DNA from: Tepidanaerobacter sp. EBM-38
Lineage (GTDB): Bacteria; Bacillota; Thermosediminibacteria; Thermosediminibacterales; Tepidanaerobacteraceae
Reading direction: 5' to 3'
DNA length: 34,124 nucleotides
NCBI GenBank assembly: GCA_001896545.1
Contig: MPOT01000078.1
Coordinates: 1-34,124 of the forward strand
The notes under the pieces are model-generated. The model was not told where the DNA came from. It did no database searches and worked only from the letters and a program-made list of their open reading frames with translations. Positions 1 to 10,408 of the stretch are shown here, one piece after another (the first letter of the stretch is position 1; every line of letters starts with the position of its first letter). The position numbers were made by a program, and so were the translations under genes.

Positions 1-151
1 AGGCACAGAGATGGTAATGCCTGGTGATAACGTAGTCATGGATGTCGAACTTATAGCACCCATAGCTATTGAACCAGGGCTTAGGTTTGCTATTCGTGAG
101 GGTGGCAGAACTGTAGGAGCCGGAGTAGTAACTGAGATAATTGAAAAATAA
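1..151 (+). CDS. tuf: Elongation factor Tu, C-terminal end (partial)
   Basis: The last 49 codons of an open frame enter from the left edge and stop at TAA 149-151. The translation carries the highly conserved domain III end of EF-Tu (MVMPGDNV, then [20 protein letters not shown], then TVGAGVVT). EF-Tu brings aminoacyl-tRNA to the ribosome as a GTP complex. Position directly before rpsJ is the usual str-S10 junction of Firmicutes. The G domain lies outside the window. Confidence 0.96.
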   Translation, partial: GTEMVMPGDNVVMDVELIAPIAIEPGLRFAIREGGRTVGAGVVTEIIEK

Positions 152-191
152 GTATAACAATCCATAAATCCGAACGTAAGGAGGGACATAA

Positions 192-500
192 ATGGCCCAT
201 CAAAAGATAAGAATACGTCTGAAGGCTTTTGACCACGGGATACTCGATCAATCGGCCAAGAAAATCATAGAAACGGCTAAAAGAACCGGGGCCAAAGTAT
301 CGGGGCCTATACCTTTACCCACGGACCGGAGTATCATAACCATACTTCGGGCTCCACACAAGTATAAGGATGCCCGGGAGCAGTTTGAGTCCAGAACACA
401 TAAGAGACTAATAGATATAAAACAACCAAACCAGAAAACGGTCGATGCTCTTATGAGACTGGATTTGCCGGCAGGAGTCGATATTGAGATAAAGCTGTAG
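192..500 (+). CDS. rpsJ: 30S ribosomal protein S10 (NusE)
   Basis: This 102-residue protein has the normal family length and the signature [14 protein letters not shown] around residues 63-76. S10 sits in the 30S head. As NusE it also pairs with NusB on boxA RNA during rRNA antitermination (family knowledge). The ATG follows AAGGAGGG at 178-185. It opens the S10 operon 40 nt after tuf; no separate promoter is obvious in the gap, so read-through from tuf is possible. Confidence 0.98.
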   Translation: MAHQKIRIRLKAFDHGILDQSAKKIIETAKRTGAKVSGPIPLPTDRSIITILRAPHKYKDAREQFESRTHKRLIDIKQPNQKTVDALMRLDLPAGVDIEIKL

Positions 501-518
501 TAACGGGAGGTGATTTTG

Positions 519-1154
519 ATGATTTCAAAAGCCATTTTGGGTAAAAAACTAGGCATGACTCAAATTTTTAGTGATACGGGTGAGGCTTTACCTGTAACCT
601 TAGTGGAAGCGGGACCATGCCTTGTGATTCAAAAGAAAACTGTTAATAATGATGGTTATAGCGCAATCAAAGTAGGCTATGAAGATATTAAAGAAAATAG
701 ATTGAACAAACCACAAAAAGGCCAATTTACAAAAAACCAGTTGGCATTCAAACGTTATCTGAGAGAATTCAGGATGCAAGATGCAGACAAGTACAATGTT
801 GGCGATGAAATAAAGGTGGATATCTTCCAGCCAGGAGATAAAGTAGATGTGACCGGCATATCAAAGGGTAAAGGCTTTGCAGGCGGAATAAAACGCTGGA
901 ATTTTAAGCGCGGTCCCATGGCTCACGGTTCCATGTACCATCGCAGACCGGGTTCCGGAGGTGCTACTGACCCTGCTAGAGTATTTAAAGGAAATAAGAG
1001 GCCGGGGCACTTAGGAGCAGAAAAGTCTACTGTACAGAACCTTGAAGTAGTGAAAGTGGATCCGGAGAAAAATTTATTAATGATAAAGGGCTCTGTACCC
1101 GGACCTAAAAAATCGCTGCTTTTTATTAAGAATACCGTAAAGAGCGGAAAATAA
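519..1154 (+). CDS. rplC: 50S ribosomal protein L3
   Basis: L3 is an early-assembly 23S-binding protein near the peptidyl transferase centre. The 211-residue product has the conserved core [11 protein letters not shown] and the tip-loop region [22 protein letters not shown] near residues 116-145. An in-frame GTG at 510 lies inside the Shine-Dalgarno GGGAGG (505-510), so the ATG at 519, 8 nt downstream, is chosen. It follows rpsJ by 18 nt. Confidence 0.97.
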   Translation: MISKAILGKKLGMTQIFSDTGEALPVTLVEAGPCLVIQKKTVNNDGYSAIKVGYEDIKENRLNKPQKGQFTKNQLAFKRYLREFRMQDADKYNVGDEIKVDIFQPGDKVDVTGISKGKGFAGGIKRWNFKRGPMAHGSMYHRRPGSGGATDPARVFKGNKRPGHLGAEKSTVQNLEVVKVDPEKNLLMIKGSVPGPKKSLLFIKNTVKSGK

Positions 1155-1173
1155 TCATGAAAGGAGGAGCCCA

Positions 1174-1800
1174 ATGCCAAAAGTAACTTTATTTAACATA
1201 GCGGGAGAGCAGATAGGCGAAATTGAGCTTTCCGATGATGTATTTGGCGTTGAAGTTCGGCCAGATATTATGCACCGAGCAGTAGTTAACTATTTAGCAA
1301 ACCAGAGGCAGGGAACTGCAAACACCTTGACTCGAGCCGAAGTGGCCGGTGGCGGACGAAAACCCTGGCGGCAGAAAGGCACTGGAAGAGCACGGCACGG
1401 CAGCATAAGATCACCTTTATGGAGAAAGGGTGGCGTTATATTTGGGCCGAAGCCTCGCTCATTTAAGTCAACTATGCCTAAGAAGCTTAAGAGGCTTGCA
1501 TTAAAATCAGCTCTTAGTGCAAAGGTTGTCGAAAATGAACTTATTGTAATAGATAGTCTATCGATGGAAGCACCTAAAACAAAAGAAATGGTTTCAATTT
1601 TAAAGAACTTAAATGCAGATAAAAAATCTCTTATAGTAATAGCTGCAAAAGATGAAAATGTAGAAAAATCTGCACGCAATCTCCCCTCAGTCAAGACAAC
1701 ATATGTTAACACCTTGAACACATACGATATACTCAATCATGACAATCTAATCATGACAAAAGAGGCAGCTGAGCTGGTGGAGGAGGTGTATGCAGGATGA
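1174..1800 (+). CDS. rplD: 50S ribosomal protein L4
   Basis: L4 lines part of the peptide exit tunnel. The 208-residue protein has the globular fold and the basic extended loop at about residues 45-95 ([19 protein letters not shown], then [13 protein letters not shown]). In E. coli L4 represses its own S10 operon; no equivalent leader is visible here because the operon start is not a clear promoter. The start follows AAAGGAGG. The last 4 bases overlap rplW (ATGA), implying coupled translation. Confidence 0.97.
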   Translation: MPKVTLFNIAGEQIGEIELSDDVFGVEVRPDIMHRAVVNYLANQRQGTANTLTRAEVAGGGRKPWRQKGTGRARHGSIRSPLWRKGGVIFGPKPRSFKSTMPKKLKRLALKSALSAKVVENELIVIDSLSMEAPKTKEMVSILKNLNADKKSLIVIAAKDENVEKSARNLPSVKTTYVNTLNTYDILNHDNLIMTKEAAELVEEVYAG

Positions 1801-2087
1801 AGAATCCGCATGACATCATTATTCGTCCCTGGATTACAGAAAAAACCATGGATATGCAGCAGCAAAAAAAATATGTATTTATTGTTGATAGAAAAGCAAA
1901 CAAAACTGAAATAAAAAATGCTTTAGAATCAATTTTCGGGGTAAAGGTTGCTAAGGTCAACACTATAAATGTAAGAGGAAAAGTTAAACGGATGGGTAGA
2001 TTTGAAGGTAAACGTCCGGATTGGAAAAAAGCCATAGTAACCTTAACCGATGACAGTAAAACTATAGAATTCTTTGAAGCTATATAG
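1797..2087 (+). CDS. rplW: 50S ribosomal protein L23
   Basis: This 96-residue L23 lies at the exit-tunnel rim, where trigger factor and SRP dock (family knowledge). The N-terminal [14 protein letters not shown] and the later [30 protein letters not shown] are characteristic. Start ATG overlaps the rplD stop by 4 nt and has GGAGGAGGTG upstream inside rplD. Confidence 0.97.
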   Translation: MKNPHDIIIRPWITEKTMDMQQQKKYVFIVDRKANKTEIKNALESIFGVKVAKVNTINVRGKVKRMGRFEGKRPDWKKAIVTLTDDSKTIEFFEAI

Positions 2088-2136
2088 TTTTATTGCAATA
2101 ATGGGTTTGATTTGATACAGAGAAGGAGGGAATAAT

Positions 2137-2964
2137 GTGGCTACAAAAAAGTTTAAGCCTACAACGCCGGGACGCAGATTTATGAGTGTTTCATCCTTTG
2201 AGGAAATTACCAAAAAGGAGCCTGAGCGGTCTTTGGTAGAAATCTTAAAGAATAAAGCCGGCCGCAACATGCAGGGCAGAGAAACCATTAGGCATCGCGG
2301 TGGTGGCCACAAGCGTAAATATAGGATTATTGATTTTAAAAGGGATAAAGATGGTGTGCCGGCTAAAGTTGCGGCTATAGAATATGATCCAAATCGCACT
2401 GCATATATAGCACTTTTACATTACGCCGATGGCGAAAAACGGTATATTTTAGCACCGGCAGGCCTTTCTGTCGGGGATACAGTTCAATCGGGTGAAAATG
2501 CAGATATCAAACCGGGCAATGCTCTTAAATTAGCAAACATACCGGTGGGTACTACAGTTCACAACGTTGAGCTTATTCCTGGCAAGGGTGGACAAATGGT
2601 AAGATCTGCCGGCACATCAGCACAGCTTATGGCTAGAGAGGGTGGCATGGCAACACTGAGACTGCCTTCGGGCGAGATGCGGATGGTGCCGGAAATCTGC
2701 CGAGCTACAATCGGCCAGGTTGGAAATATCGAACATGAAAATATTTCTATCGGTAAGGCAGGCAGGTCGCGTTGGATGAATAAAAGACCCCATGTTCGCG
2801 GTGTAGTTATGAATCCGGTAGATCATCCGCATGGCGGTGGCGAAGGAAAATCGCCTATTGGGCGGAAAAGTCCTGTTACACCTTGGGGCAAGCCAACTCT
2901 TGGATATAAAACCAGGAAGAAGAATAAGGCATCGGATAAATATATTGTCAAACGCCGCAAGTAG
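2137..2964 (+). CDS. rplB: 50S ribosomal protein L2
   Basis: L2 is a primary 23S binder needed for subunit association and peptidyl transfer. The 275-residue length is standard. Near the C-terminus the conserved [18 protein letters not shown] segment contains the histidine loop close to the catalytic centre. Translation starts at GTG 2137, with GAAGGAGGG (2122-2130) upstream. The ATG at 2135 is in another frame. Confidence 0.98.
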   Translation: MATKKFKPTTPGRRFMSVSSFEEITKKEPERSLVEILKNKAGRNMQGRETIRHRGGGHKRKYRIIDFKRDKDGVPAKVAAIEYDPNRTAYIALLHYADGEKRYILAPAGLSVGDTVQSGENADIKPGNALKLANIPVGTTVHNVELIPGKGGQMVRSAGTSAQLMAREGGMATLRLPSGEMRMVPEICRATIGQVGNIEHENISIGKAGRSRWMNKRPHVRGVVMNPVDHPHGGGEGKSPIGRKSPVTPWGKPTLGYKTRKKNKASDKYIVKRRK

Positions 2965-2979
2965 AAGGGAGGTAAATTC

Positions 2980-3264
2980 ATGAGTCGTTCAACAAAAAAA
3001 GGGCCCTTCGTTGAGAAAAAACTTTTAGCTAAAATTAACGAAATGAATCAAAAAAGGGAAAAGAAAGTTGTAAAGACCTGGTCCAGGGCTTCTACTATAT
3101 TTCCTGAGATGGTTGGTCATACTATAGCAGTTCATGATGGCAGAAAGCATGTGCCTGTTTATATAACCGAAGACATGGTAGGCCATAAGTTGGGAGAATT
3201 TGCACCTACAAGGACTTTCAAAGGACATGGGGCCCATACTGAAAAATCCACTGCACTTAAATAA
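2980..3264 (+). CDS. rpsS: 30S ribosomal protein S19
   Basis: S19 forms a complex with S13 in the 30S head and contacts the A-site side. The 94-residue protein begins [16 protein letters not shown] and contains the family signature around [30 protein letters not shown] (residues 54-83). It starts 15 nt after rplB behind AAGGGAGGT. Confidence 0.97.
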   Translation: MSRSTKKGPFVEKKLLAKINEMNQKREKKVVKTWSRASTIFPEMVGHTIAVHDGRKHVPVYITEDMVGHKLGEFAPTRTFKGHGAHTEKSTALK

Positions 3265-3317
3265 TTTGTTCAATATACTTTAAAGTTATGATAAACCTTG
3301 TAAAGGAGGTATATAAG

Positions 3318-3656
3318 TTGGAAGCTAGGGCACAGGCCAGATATGTGAGAATTGCACCCAGAAAGGTTAGAGCCGTTTTAGACCTCATTCGAGGAAAGCA
3401 ATTGGAAGAAGCCTTAAATATATTAAGATTTACACCTAAAGCAGCTTCTCGACCGTTGGAAAAATTATTGCGTTCAGCTGCAGCAAATGCTGAAAATAAC
3501 TTTGATATGGATATGGATGCCCTGTATGTTGCCGAATGCTATGCTGACCAGGGACCCATCTTAAAAAGATTTCGTCCCAGAGCTCAGGGCAGGGCAGCCT
3601 CTATACACAAAAAAACCAGCCATATTACTATAGTTCTTAAGGAAAAGGAGGGATAG
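3318..3656 (+). CDS. rplV: 50S ribosomal protein L22
   Basis: L22 reaches into the exit tunnel through a long beta-hairpin, seen here near residues 81-95 ([16 protein letters not shown]), a region where macrolide-resistance changes occur in other bacteria. I choose TTG 3318, 7 nt after AAAGGAGGT (3302-3310). It gives 112 residues, the usual length. The longer frame from ATG 3288 would place the ribosome binding site inside the gene. Confidence 0.95.
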   Translation: MEARAQARYVRIAPRKVRAVLDLIRGKQLEEALNILRFTPKAASRPLEKLLRSAAANAENNFDMDMDALYVAECYADQGPILKRFRPRAQGRAASIHKKTSHITIVLKEKEG

Positions 3657-3659
3657 AAT

Positions 3660-4355
3660 TTGGGACAAAAAATACACCCTCATGGGTTAAGAGTTGGAAT
3701 AATTAAAGATTGGGATTCAAGATGGTATTCAAAAAAGGATTTTTCCGACCAGCTTTTAGAAGACTTTAAAATCAGAGAATATATAAAGAAAAAGCTGTTT
3801 ACGTCCGGTATATCCAAGATTGAAATAGAGCGAGCTGCAAATCGCATAAGAATAACAATTAATACCGCAAAACCTGGAATGGTTATTGGTAGAGGCGGCA
3901 GTGGTGTTGATGAACTAAAAAACGAACTGGAAAAGATGACCGATAAACAGGTTTCAATAAACGTAATTGAAATTAAAAATCCTGATATTGATGCTCAGCT
4001 TGTAGCAGAAAATATTGCTTCACAGTTGGAGCGGCGTATATCCTTCAGAAGAGCCATGAAACAAGCAATATCCAGAGCTTTAAAATCCGGAGCCGAAGGC
4101 ATTAAAACAATGGTAAGCGGTAGGCTCGGTGGCACAGAAATCGCAAGGTCTGAGATGTATCATGAAGGAACCATCCCGCTGCAAACTTTAAGAGCAGATA
4201 TAGATTACGGTTTTGCAGAAGCTCATACGACTTACGGTAGAATTGGTGTTAAAGTTTGGATATATAAAGGTGAAGTCCTTCCGGTGAAACAGAAACAAAA
4301 TCCCGAGGAAGGGGGAGAAATAAACAATGTTGATGCCAAAACGGGTCAAGTTTAG
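3660..4355 (+). CDS. rpsC: 30S ribosomal protein S3
   Basis: S3 is part of the mRNA entry site and its helicase. The N-terminal [20 protein letters not shown], a KH domain with the GXXG-like loop IGRGGSGV at about residues 77-84, and the C-terminal domain ending EVLPVK are present. The start is TTG 3660 after AAAAGGAGGG. The 3' end overlaps rplP by 29 nt, an unusually large but in-operon overlap. Confidence 0.97.
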   Translation: MGQKIHPHGLRVGIIKDWDSRWYSKKDFSDQLLEDFKIREYIKKKLFTSGISKIEIERAANRIRITINTAKPGMVIGRGGSGVDELKNELEKMTDKQVSINVIEIKNPDIDAQLVAENIASQLERRISFRRAMKQAISRALKSGAEGIKTMVSGRLGGTEIARSEMYHEGTIPLQTLRADIDYGFAEAHTTYGRIGVKVWIYKGEVLPVKQKQNPEEGGEINNVDAKTGQV

Positions 4356-4761
4356 AAAACAGCAGCGTGGGAAAATTAAAGGCAACGCACACAAAGGCAA
4401 TCAGGTAACATATGGTGAATACGGCCTTCAAGCACTAGAGCCTGCATGGATAACCAGCCAGCAAATAGAAGCCGCACGTGTAGCTATGACTCGATATATT
4501 AAAAGAGGCGGTAAAGTCTGGATAAAGATATTTCCAGACAAACCTGTAACTAAAAAGCCAGCAGAAACACGTATGGGAAGCGGTAAAGGTTCTCCTGAAA
4601 TGTGGGTGGCAGTGGTTAAACCGGGTCGTATTATGTTTGAGCTGGCCGGAGTTCCGGAAGAAGTAGCGAAGGAGGCCATGACTCTCGCCTCCCACAAGTT
4701 GCCTATAAAAACGAAAATAGTAAAACGCTTAGAATTGGGCGGTGATTTAAATGAAGCTTAA
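4327..4761 (+). CDS. rplP: 50S ribosomal protein L16
   Basis: L16 helps organise the A-site tRNA on the large subunit. The 144-residue protein has [15 protein letters not shown] at the N-terminus and the [20 protein letters not shown] segment in the middle. ATG 4327 lies inside the 3' end of rpsC behind GAAGGGGGAGA. It overlaps rpmC by 11 nt. Confidence 0.97.
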   Translation: MLMPKRVKFRKQQRGKIKGNAHKGNQVTYGEYGLQALEPAWITSQQIEAARVAMTRYIKRGGKVWIKIFPDKPVTKKPAETRMGSGKGSPEMWVAVVKPGRIMFELAGVPEEVAKEAMTLASHKLPIKTKIVKRLELGGDLNEA

Positions 4762-4966
4762 GCAGATTCGTGACCTTACTGATCAAGAATTGCTGCAGAA
4801 AGAAAAGGACTTAAAGGGCGAACTGTTTAACCTCCGGTTTCAGGCAGCCACCGGTCAGCTTGATAACCCCATGAGGATTCGTGAAGTTAGGAAGACCATA
4901 GCACGGATAAAAACAGTCCTCACGGAAAGACAAAATGAAAAGCTAAAGCTTGGCAGCCAAAAGTGA
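4751..4966 (+). CDS. rpmC: 50S ribosomal protein L29
   Basis: L29 is a small two-helix protein at the tunnel exit next to L23. The 71 residues include [52 protein letters not shown], a complete family match. The start is within the end of rplP, so translational coupling is likely. Confidence 0.96.
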   Translation: MKLKQIRDLTDQELLQKEKDLKGELFNLRFQAATGQLDNPMRIREVRKTIARIKTVLTERQNEKLKLGSQK

Positions 4967-4986
4967 TATAAGAAGGAGGGATATGC

Positions 4987-5247
4987 ATGGCCGAACGAAA
5001 AAATCAGAGAAAGGTCCGCACGGGAGTAGTGGTCAGCGATAAAATGGATAAGACCATAACTGTTGCCGTGGAAAGGTTAATGAGACACCCGCTTTATGGA
5101 AAAACCATAAAGAGGACCAAAAAATTCAAGGCTCATGATGAAAACAATGAGTGCAAAGTGGGCGATGTTGTAACCATCATGGAAACAAGACCCCTTAGCC
5201 GTGATAAGCGCTGGAGACTGGTTAAGATCGTAAGGAAAGCCCAGTAG
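4987..5247 (+). CDS. rpsQ: 30S ribosomal protein S17
   Basis: S17 is an early-binding OB-fold protein of the 30S body. The 86-residue product has [27 protein letters not shown] and ends with the conserved [16 protein letters not shown]. The ATG follows AGAAGGAGGGAT. It lies 20 nt after rpmC. Confidence 0.97.
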   Translation: MAERKNQRKVRTGVVVSDKMDKTITVAVERLMRHPLYGKTIKRTKKFKAHDENNECKVGDVVTIMETRPLSRDKRWRLVKIVRKAQ

Positions 5248-5265
5248 AGAAGGGAGGTTTTTTGC

Positions 5266-5634
5266 ATGATACAAGTTCAAACAAGACTCAATGTAGCTGA
5301 TAACACAGGTGCTAAGGAATTAATGTGCATAAAAGTTTTAGGCGGTTCAGGGCGTAAGTTTGCCAATATAGGGGATGTGATTGTTGCCTCAGTTAAAAGT
5401 GCAACACCCGACGGCGTTGTTAAAAAGGGAGACGTTGTTAAGGCTGTTATTGTTAGAACAAAAAAAGGTTTACAGCGTCGCGACGGTTCATATATTAGAT
5501 TTGACGAAAATGCCGCAGTTATCATAAGCGATGATAAAAACCCCCGCGGAACACGTATATTTGGGCCCGTAGCTAGGGAGCTTCGTGAGAAGGACTATAT
5601 GAAGATTATATCTTTAGCTCCGGAAGTGTTGTAA
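5266..5634 (+). CDS. rplN: 50S ribosomal protein L14
   Basis: L14 forms part of intersubunit bridges on the large subunit. Full length at 122 residues: [27 protein letters not shown] at the start and [28 protein letters not shown] at the end. It opens the spc-type gene block after S17 with AGGGAGGT upstream. Confidence 0.98.
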   Translation: MIQVQTRLNVADNTGAKELMCIKVLGGSGRKFANIGDVIVASVKSATPDGVVKKGDVVKAVIVRTKKGLQRRDGSYIRFDENAAVIISDDKNPRGTRIFGPVARELREKDYMKIISLAPEVL

Positions 5635-5693
5635 CCCTAAATAATTTTTCCAATCGGAAAAACATGAAGTTGCTTTACGAGGAGGTGTGTTTC

Positions 5694-6017
5694 TTGGAAA
5701 AGGTTCATATAAAAAAAGGTGATACCGTTTGCGTTCTTTCAGGAAAAGACAAAGGTAAAAAGGGCAAGGTTATAAAAGTTTTCCCTAGGAAAAAGAAAGC
5801 CATAGTAGAAGGCGTCAACATGGCAACTAAACATCAAAAACCTACGGCTAATATGCCACAAGGTGGAATTATCGGGGTGGAATTGCCTATTTACACCTCT
5901 AAACTAATGGTAGTTTGCAGCAAATGCAATAAACCTACTCGAGTGGGTCATGCAATACTTGCCGATGGGTCAAAGGTTCGTGTATGCAAAAAATGTAAAG
6001 AGGTTTTGGATAGATAG
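5694..6017 (+). CDS. rplX: 50S ribosomal protein L24, four-cysteine form
   Basis: L24 is an assembly initiator with a KOW domain (residues about 4-35). I choose TTG 5694, 7 nt after GAGGAGGTG (5679-5686), giving 107 residues; the longer frame from ATG 5664 would contain the ribosome binding site. Cysteines at 75, 78, 98 and 101 make a CX2C...CX2C pair, so this L24 may bind zinc (inference). Confidence 0.95.
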   Translation: MEKVHIKKGDTVCVLSGKDKGKKGKVIKVFPRKKKAIVEGVNMATKHQKPTANMPQGGIIGVELPIYTSKLMVVCSKCNKPTRVGHAILADGSKVRVCKKCKEVLDR

Positions 6018-6037
6018 ACAGGAAGGGAGGTAGCATT

Positions 6038-6574
6038 ATGTCCAGGTTAAAAGATAAATACTTAAACGAAGTTGTACCTGCTTTGATGCAAAAGTTTAAT
6101 TATAAAAACATCATGGAAGTACCCCGGATAGAAAAGGTTATTGTCAATATGGGTATTAATGATGCTCGGGAAAACGCAAAGGCAATTGAAGCAGCTACCG
6201 GAGATTTGGCGCAAATTACAGGCCAAAGACCTGTAGTTACAAAAGCCCGTAAATCCATAGCGGCCTTTAAGTTGCGTGAGGGTATGCCCGTAGGAGCTAA
6301 GGTCACCCTTAGAGCAGAAAAAATGTATGATTTCTTAGATAAACTCTTTAATATAAACCTTCCTAGAGTAAGAGATTTTAAGGGAGTATCTCCCGATGCG
6401 TTTGACGGTAGGGGAAATTATACTTTAGGTATTAAGGAGCAGCTAATTTTTCCCGAGATCGATTATGATAAAATAGATCGCGTCAGAGGCATGGATGTAA
6501 CAATTGTTACTACGGCAAAAACCGATGAAGAGGCCCGGGAACTTTTGAAAAATCTTGGTATGCCCTTTGCATAG
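6038..6574 (+). CDS. rplE: 50S ribosomal protein L5
   Basis: L5 binds 5S rRNA in the central protuberance and contacts P-site tRNA. The 178-residue protein contains the family signature [15 protein letters not shown] and later [37 protein letters not shown]. The ATG follows AAGGGAGGT. Length is standard. Confidence 0.98.
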   Translation: MSRLKDKYLNEVVPALMQKFNYKNIMEVPRIEKVIVNMGINDARENAKAIEAATGDLAQITGQRPVVTKARKSIAAFKLREGMPVGAKVTLRAEKMYDFLDKLFNINLPRVRDFKGVSPDAFDGRGNYTLGIKEQLIFPEIDYDKIDRVRGMDVTIVTTAKTDEEARELLKNLGMPFA

Positions 6575-6592
6575 AAGGAAGGAGGAAAAGAC

Positions 6593-6778
6593 TTGGCCAA
6601 AAAATCTTTAATTGCTAGGCAAAAAAGAGAAGCGAAGTTTTCAACACGTAAGTACAATCGGTGCAAGATTTGTGGTAGGCCTCATGCATATTTACGCAAG
6701 TATGGCGTATGTCGTATATGTTTTAGAGAGCTTGCTCATCGCGGCGAGATACCAGGTGTAAAAAAAGCTAGTTGGTGA
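6593..6778 (+). CDS. rpsN: 30S ribosomal protein S14, type Z (zinc ribbon)
   Basis: The short 61-residue S14 of Gram-positive type has the zinc ribbon CX2CX12CX2C at residues 24, 27, 40 and 43. The start is TTG 6593 behind GAAGGAGGAAAAG. Because it is the zinc-bound form, a Zur-controlled zinc-free paralogue may exist elsewhere in the genome (inference). It sits between rplE and rpsH as expected. Confidence 0.97.
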   Translation: MAKKSLIARQKREAKFSTRKYNRCKICGRPHAYLRKYGVCRICFRELAHRGEIPGVKKASW

Positions 6779-6809
6779 GTGTAAGTCGAAATGAAGGGAG
6801 GTTATTTCA

Positions 6810-7208
6810 TTGGCTATGACAGATGTTATCGCAGATATGTTAACCCGCATTCGCAATGCTAGTGATGTGGGTCACCCTGAAGTAGAGGTTCCCTGTTCAA
6901 ATATGAAGAAGGCCATAGCTCAGACCCTGCAAGATGAAGGATATATAAAGGGTTTTGAGATTATCGATGATGGCAAGCAGGGGATTATAAAAATTTATCT
7001 TAAGTATGGACCAAACAAAGAAAAAGTTATTACAGGCATCAAACGGATATCAAAGCCAGGCCTTAGAATATATGCAAATAAGAATGAAATTCCTCAGGTT
7101 ATGGGTGGTATGGGAACAGTAATTCTTTCTACATCTAAAGGTATTATGACAGATAAAGAGGCACGAAAAGAGCAAATCGGCGGCGAGGTAATCTGCTACG
7201 TATGGTAG
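6810..7208 (+). CDS. rpsH: 30S ribosomal protein S8
   Basis: S8 nucleates the 30S central domain and in E. coli represses the spc operon. It begins [15 protein letters not shown] and ends [26 protein letters not shown], all typical. TTG 6810 is 7 nt from GAAGGGAGGT (6793-6802); ATG 6816 two codons later is possible but too far from that site. Confidence 0.96.
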   Translation: MAMTDVIADMLTRIRNASDVGHPEVEVPCSNMKKAIAQTLQDEGYIKGFEIIDDGKQGIIKIYLKYGPNKEKVITGIKRISKPGLRIYANKNEIPQVMGGMGTVILSTSKGIMTDKEARKEQIGGEVICYVW

Positions 7209-7229
7209 ATATGACTAGGAGGTGAAGAT

Positions 7230-7769
7230 ATGTCCAGAATTGGCAAAATGCCGGTTGATATTCCTCAAGGAGTTGAGGTAACTGTTGAGGGCAACCAGAT
7301 TACAGTTAAAGGTCCCAAAGGCAGTTTAAGCCGAAAGTTTCACAAAGATATGATAGTTAAAGCGGAAAATTCCAAGGTAATTGTTGAAAGACCATCGGAG
7401 GAAAAGCATCATAAGGCTTTGCATGGTTTAACCCGTGCATTAATAAACAATATGGTGGTAGGGGTCGTAGGAGGCTTTGAAAAGAGGCTTGTTCTTGAAG
7501 GCGTAGGCTATAGAGCGGCAAAGCAAGGTAACAAGCTGGTTTTAACCGTTGGATATTCTCATCCCGTGGAATTTAACCCGCCAAAAGATATTGAGTTTGA
7601 AGTGCCGGCGCCAAATAGAATTATAGTTAAGGGCATTGACAAGGATTTGGTAGGTCAAATTGCAGCAAATATAAGAGCTGTTAGAGAGCCGGAACCTTAT
7701 AAAGGCAAGGGTATTCGATACGAAAATGAAATTGTACGGCGCAAGGAAGGCAAGACCGGAGCAAAATAA
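7230..7769 (+). CDS. rplF: 50S ribosomal protein L6
   Basis: L6 lies at the factor-binding base of the L7/L12 stalk. The 179-residue protein has two similar halves and the C-terminal signature [17 protein letters not shown]. Start ATG follows TAGGAGGTG. No oddities. Confidence 0.98.
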   Translation: MSRIGKMPVDIPQGVEVTVEGNQITVKGPKGSLSRKFHKDMIVKAENSKVIVERPSEEKHHKALHGLTRALINNMVVGVVGGFEKRLVLEGVGYRAAKQGNKLVLTVGYSHPVEFNPPKDIEFEVPAPNRIIVKGIDKDLVGQIAANIRAVREPEPYKGKGIRYENEIVRRKEGKTGAK

Positions 7770-7788
7770 GCTATAGGGAGGGATAACC

Positions 7789-8154
7789 ATGTTAAAAAAG
7801 GAATCTCGTAACATTGCCCGGAAAAGAAGGCATCTTAGAGTTCGCAAAAAAACCTTTGGCACAAGTGAAAGACCCCGCTTATGTGTTTACAAAAGCGAAA
7901 AACACATATATGCACAAATTATCAACGATGAAGAAGGCAACACATTAGTGGCAGCATCAACACTTGATCCTGCTATTAAAGAAAGCGTGACCGGTGCAAA
8001 TATAGAATCAGCCAAACTAGTTGGCGATCTTATTGCCAAGAAAGCCTTAGAAAAAGGCATAAACGCTGTGGCCTTTGACCGGAGCGGTTATATATATCAT
8101 GGTCGGATAAAAGCCCTGGCCGATGCTGCCCGGGAAGCCGGATTAGATTTTTAG
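7789..8154 (+). CDS. rplR: 50S ribosomal protein L18
   Basis: L18 binds 5S rRNA together with L5. The 121 residues run from the basic N-terminus ([19 protein letters not shown]) to the conserved [28 protein letters not shown]. It follows rplF by 19 nt with AGGGAGGG upstream. Confidence 0.97.
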   Translation: MLKKESRNIARKRRHLRVRKKTFGTSERPRLCVYKSEKHIYAQIINDEEGNTLVAASTLDPAIKESVTGANIESAKLVGDLIAKKALEKGINAVAFDRSGYIYHGRIKALADAAREAGLDF

Positions 8155-8169
8155 AAGGGAGGCAGAACT

Positions 8170-8676
8170 TTGCAACATAGGAATAGAAATGTCGAAGAAA
8201 GTGAATTTGTAGAAAAGATTGTTTCTATAAACCGAGTGGCCAAAGTCGTAAAGGGAGGCAAGAACTTCCGCTTTGCCGTGCTTGTGGTAGTTGGAAATAA
8301 AAAAGGCAAGGTTGGCGTAGGTACAGGAAAAGCGCAAGAAATCCCTGAGGCTATTCGTAAAGGCATAGAAGATGCAAAAAAGAATTTAATAGATGTTCCG
8401 ATACTTAACGGAACTATTCCTCACGAAAGCATTGGAATTTTTGGAGCCGGTAAAGTACTCCTAAAGCCGGCGCCTGAAGGAACCGGAGTTATCGCCGGGG
8501 GACCTGTCAGGGCTGTTGTTGAACTGGCAGGGATTACGGATATTGTAAGTAAATCTTTAGGTTCTGCTAATGCTAGAAATATGGTAAATGCAACAATAGT
8601 AGCATTGAAGCAGCTGAAAAGGGCTGAAGAAGTAGCAAAACTTCGCAACAAGACTGTTGAAGAAATACTAGGATAG
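8170..8676 (+). CDS. rpsE: 30S ribosomal protein S5
   Basis: S5 contributes to decoding fidelity at the mRNA entry. The 168-residue product has the N-terminal dsRBD-like domain ([22 protein letters not shown]) and the C-terminal [23 protein letters not shown] segment. It starts at TTG 8170 after AGAAGGGAGG. Only 24 nt separate it from rplO, leaving no room for the usual rpmD. Confidence 0.97.
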   Translation: MQHRNRNVEESEFVEKIVSINRVAKVVKGGKNFRFAVLVVVGNKKGKVGVGTGKAQEIPEAIRKGIEDAKKNLIDVPILNGTIPHESIGIFGAGKVLLKPAPEGTGVIAGGPVRAVVELAGITDIVSKSLGSANARNMVNATIVALKQLKRAEEVAKLRNKTVEEILG

Positions 8677-8700
8677 TTAAGAAAAGAGGAGGTGCAGCCA

Positions 8701-9141
8701 ATGAGATTGCATGATCTTTCTCCCGCTGAGGGTTCTAAGAGAAAATCCAAAAGAGTAGGCAGAGGAATGAGCTCAGGCCATGGCAAGACTTCCACAAGAG
8801 GTCATAAAGGCCAAAATGCTCGCAGCGGTGGTGGTGTTCGCCCGGGATTTGAGGGTGGTCAGATGCCTCTTTATAGGCGTCTTCCTAAAAGGGGTTTCAC
8901 AAATATATTCAAAAAAGAATTTGCAGTAGTAAATGTTGAGGATTTAAATATTTTCGAAGAAAATACAAAAGTGACCCCTGAGCTCTTAATCGAAAAGGGC
9001 ATCATCAAGAAAGTTAAAGATGGAATCAAGATTCTCGGCGAAGGCGATTTAAAAGTCAAATTAGACGTTGAGGCAAATGCTTTTTCGAAATCAGCGCAAG
9101 AAAAGATAGAGGCGGTCGGTGGAAAGGCTGAGGTGATTTAA
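8701..9141 (+). CDS. rplO: 50S ribosomal protein L15
   Basis: L15 is a late-assembly large-subunit protein. The N-terminal tail [22 protein letters not shown] and the Gly/Arg-rich [36 protein letters not shown] are characteristic. ATG 8701 is 8 nt from AAGAGGAGGT; an in-frame GTG at 8692 overlaps that site and is rejected. The product is 146 residues. Confidence 0.97.
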   Translation: MRLHDLSPAEGSKRKSKRVGRGMSSGHGKTSTRGHKGQNARSGGGVRPGFEGGQMPLYRRLPKRGFTNIFKKEFAVVNVEDLNIFEENTKVTPELLIEKGIIKKVKDGIKILGEGDLKVKLDVEANAFSKSAQEKIEAVGGKAEVI

Positions 9142-9142
9142 A

Positions 9143-10396
9143 ATGCTGGATGCCTTGAGAAATGCCTGGAAGATACCGGATTTAAGAAAACGGATTAAAT
9201 TTACTGCATTGATGTTAATGCTGTTTAGAGTAGGAACTTTTGTGCCGGTACCTCGTATGGATCCAAATGCAGTTCGAGCTATGATTGAAAAGGGTGCTCT
9301 GCTTGGTTTTTTTGATATAATCTCCGGCGGTGCATTCAAACAATTTTCAGTCTTTGCCATGAGTATAACGCCATATATTAATGCCTCCATTATTATACAG
9401 CTTTTGACTATTGTTATTCCAAAGTGGGAGGAGCTTGCAAAGGAGGGAGAAGCAGGACGTAAGGTCCTTGCTCAATATACGCGGTATGGTACTGTGATTT
9501 TAGGCTTGATCCAGGCCACAGGCCTTTCAATCGGCTTTAAAAGTGCCATGAAGCCCGGCATTCTCAGCAACATTGTTGTTATAATAAGCCTGACGGCAGG
9601 AACGGCATTTTTAATGTGGTTAGGCGAACAAATTACTGATAAAGGTATAGGAAATGGTATCTCACTGCTAATATTTGCTGGTATTGTATCGCGATTGCCG
9701 GCTAGTGTTTTGCAAGTTTATTCTTTATTAAAAGTAGGAACTTTAAATATCTTTATGCTAGCCATATTTGCCATATTAGGAGTGGTGGTAATTGTAGCGG
9801 TTATAGCTGTACAGGAAGCTGAACGGCGGGTGCCGGTACAATATGCTAAGCGAGTTGTTGGCAGGAAAGTATATGGAGGTCAATCAACCCATATACCAAT
9901 CAAGGTTAACGCTGCCGGTGTTATACCTGTAATATTTGCCATGTCAATATTAATGTTTCCAAGCACTTTGGCCGGATTTTTTCCGAATAACAAAATAATG
10001 ACAAGTATTGCTGAGTTTTTAAGCCCCAGCGGATGGCTATATGCAGTGCTATATGCATTATTTATAGTATTTTTCACATACTTTTACACTGCTATTACAT
10101 TTAACCCTGTCGAAGTGGCAGATAATATGAAAAAATATGGTGGATTTATACCGGGACTAAGGCCCGGAAGACCTACAGCGGAATATATAAGCCGTATAAT
10201 GAACAGGATAACCCTGGTGGGAGCAATATTCTTGGCGGCTATTGCCTTACTACCGTATTTTATGACCGCAATATCAGGAGTAAATATTTCCTTTGGAGGT
10301 ACAGCCCTCTTGATTGTTGTCGGTGTCGCTTTGGAAACTATGAAGGCTATCGAAGCTCAAATGCTTATGAGACACTATCAAGGATTTTTAAAATAG
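9143..10396 (+). CDS. secY: Preprotein translocase subunit SecY
   Basis: SecY is the membrane channel of the Sec pathway, working with SecE/SecG and SecA. The 417-residue protein has about ten hydrophobic segments, a start LRNAWKIPDLRKRIKFT, the plug-region IISGGAFKQFSVFAMSITPYINASIIIQLL, and the cytosolic loop GLRPGRPTAEYI. Only one base separates its ATG from the rplO stop, with GAGGTGA as ribosome binding site, so translation is probably coupled. Confidence 0.98.
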   Translation: MLDALRNAWKIPDLRKRIKFTALMLMLFRVGTFVPVPRMDPNAVRAMIEKGALLGFFDIISGGAFKQFSVFAMSITPYINASIIIQLLTIVIPKWEELAKEGEAGRKVLAQYTRYGTVILGLIQATGLSIGFKSAMKPGILSNIVVIISLTAGTAFLMWLGEQITDKGIGNGISLLIFAGIVSRLPASVLQVYSLLKVGTLNIFMLAIFAILGVVVIVAVIAVQEAERRVPVQYAKRVVGRKVYGGQSTHIPIKVNAAGVIPVIFAMSILMFPSTLAGFFPNNKIMTSIAEFLSPSGWLYAVLYALFIVFFTYFYTAITFNPVEVADNMKKYGGFIPGLRPGRPTAEYISRIMNRITLVGAIFLAAIALLPYFMTAISGVNISFGGTALLIVVGVALETMKAIEAQMLMRHYQGFLK

Positions 10397-10408
10397 GAGT
10401 GAGCAAAG

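Noticed and set aside
3288..3317. Upstream ATG for rplV
   Set aside because: The Shine-Dalgarno sequence lies inside this extension; TTG 3318 gives normal L22 length.
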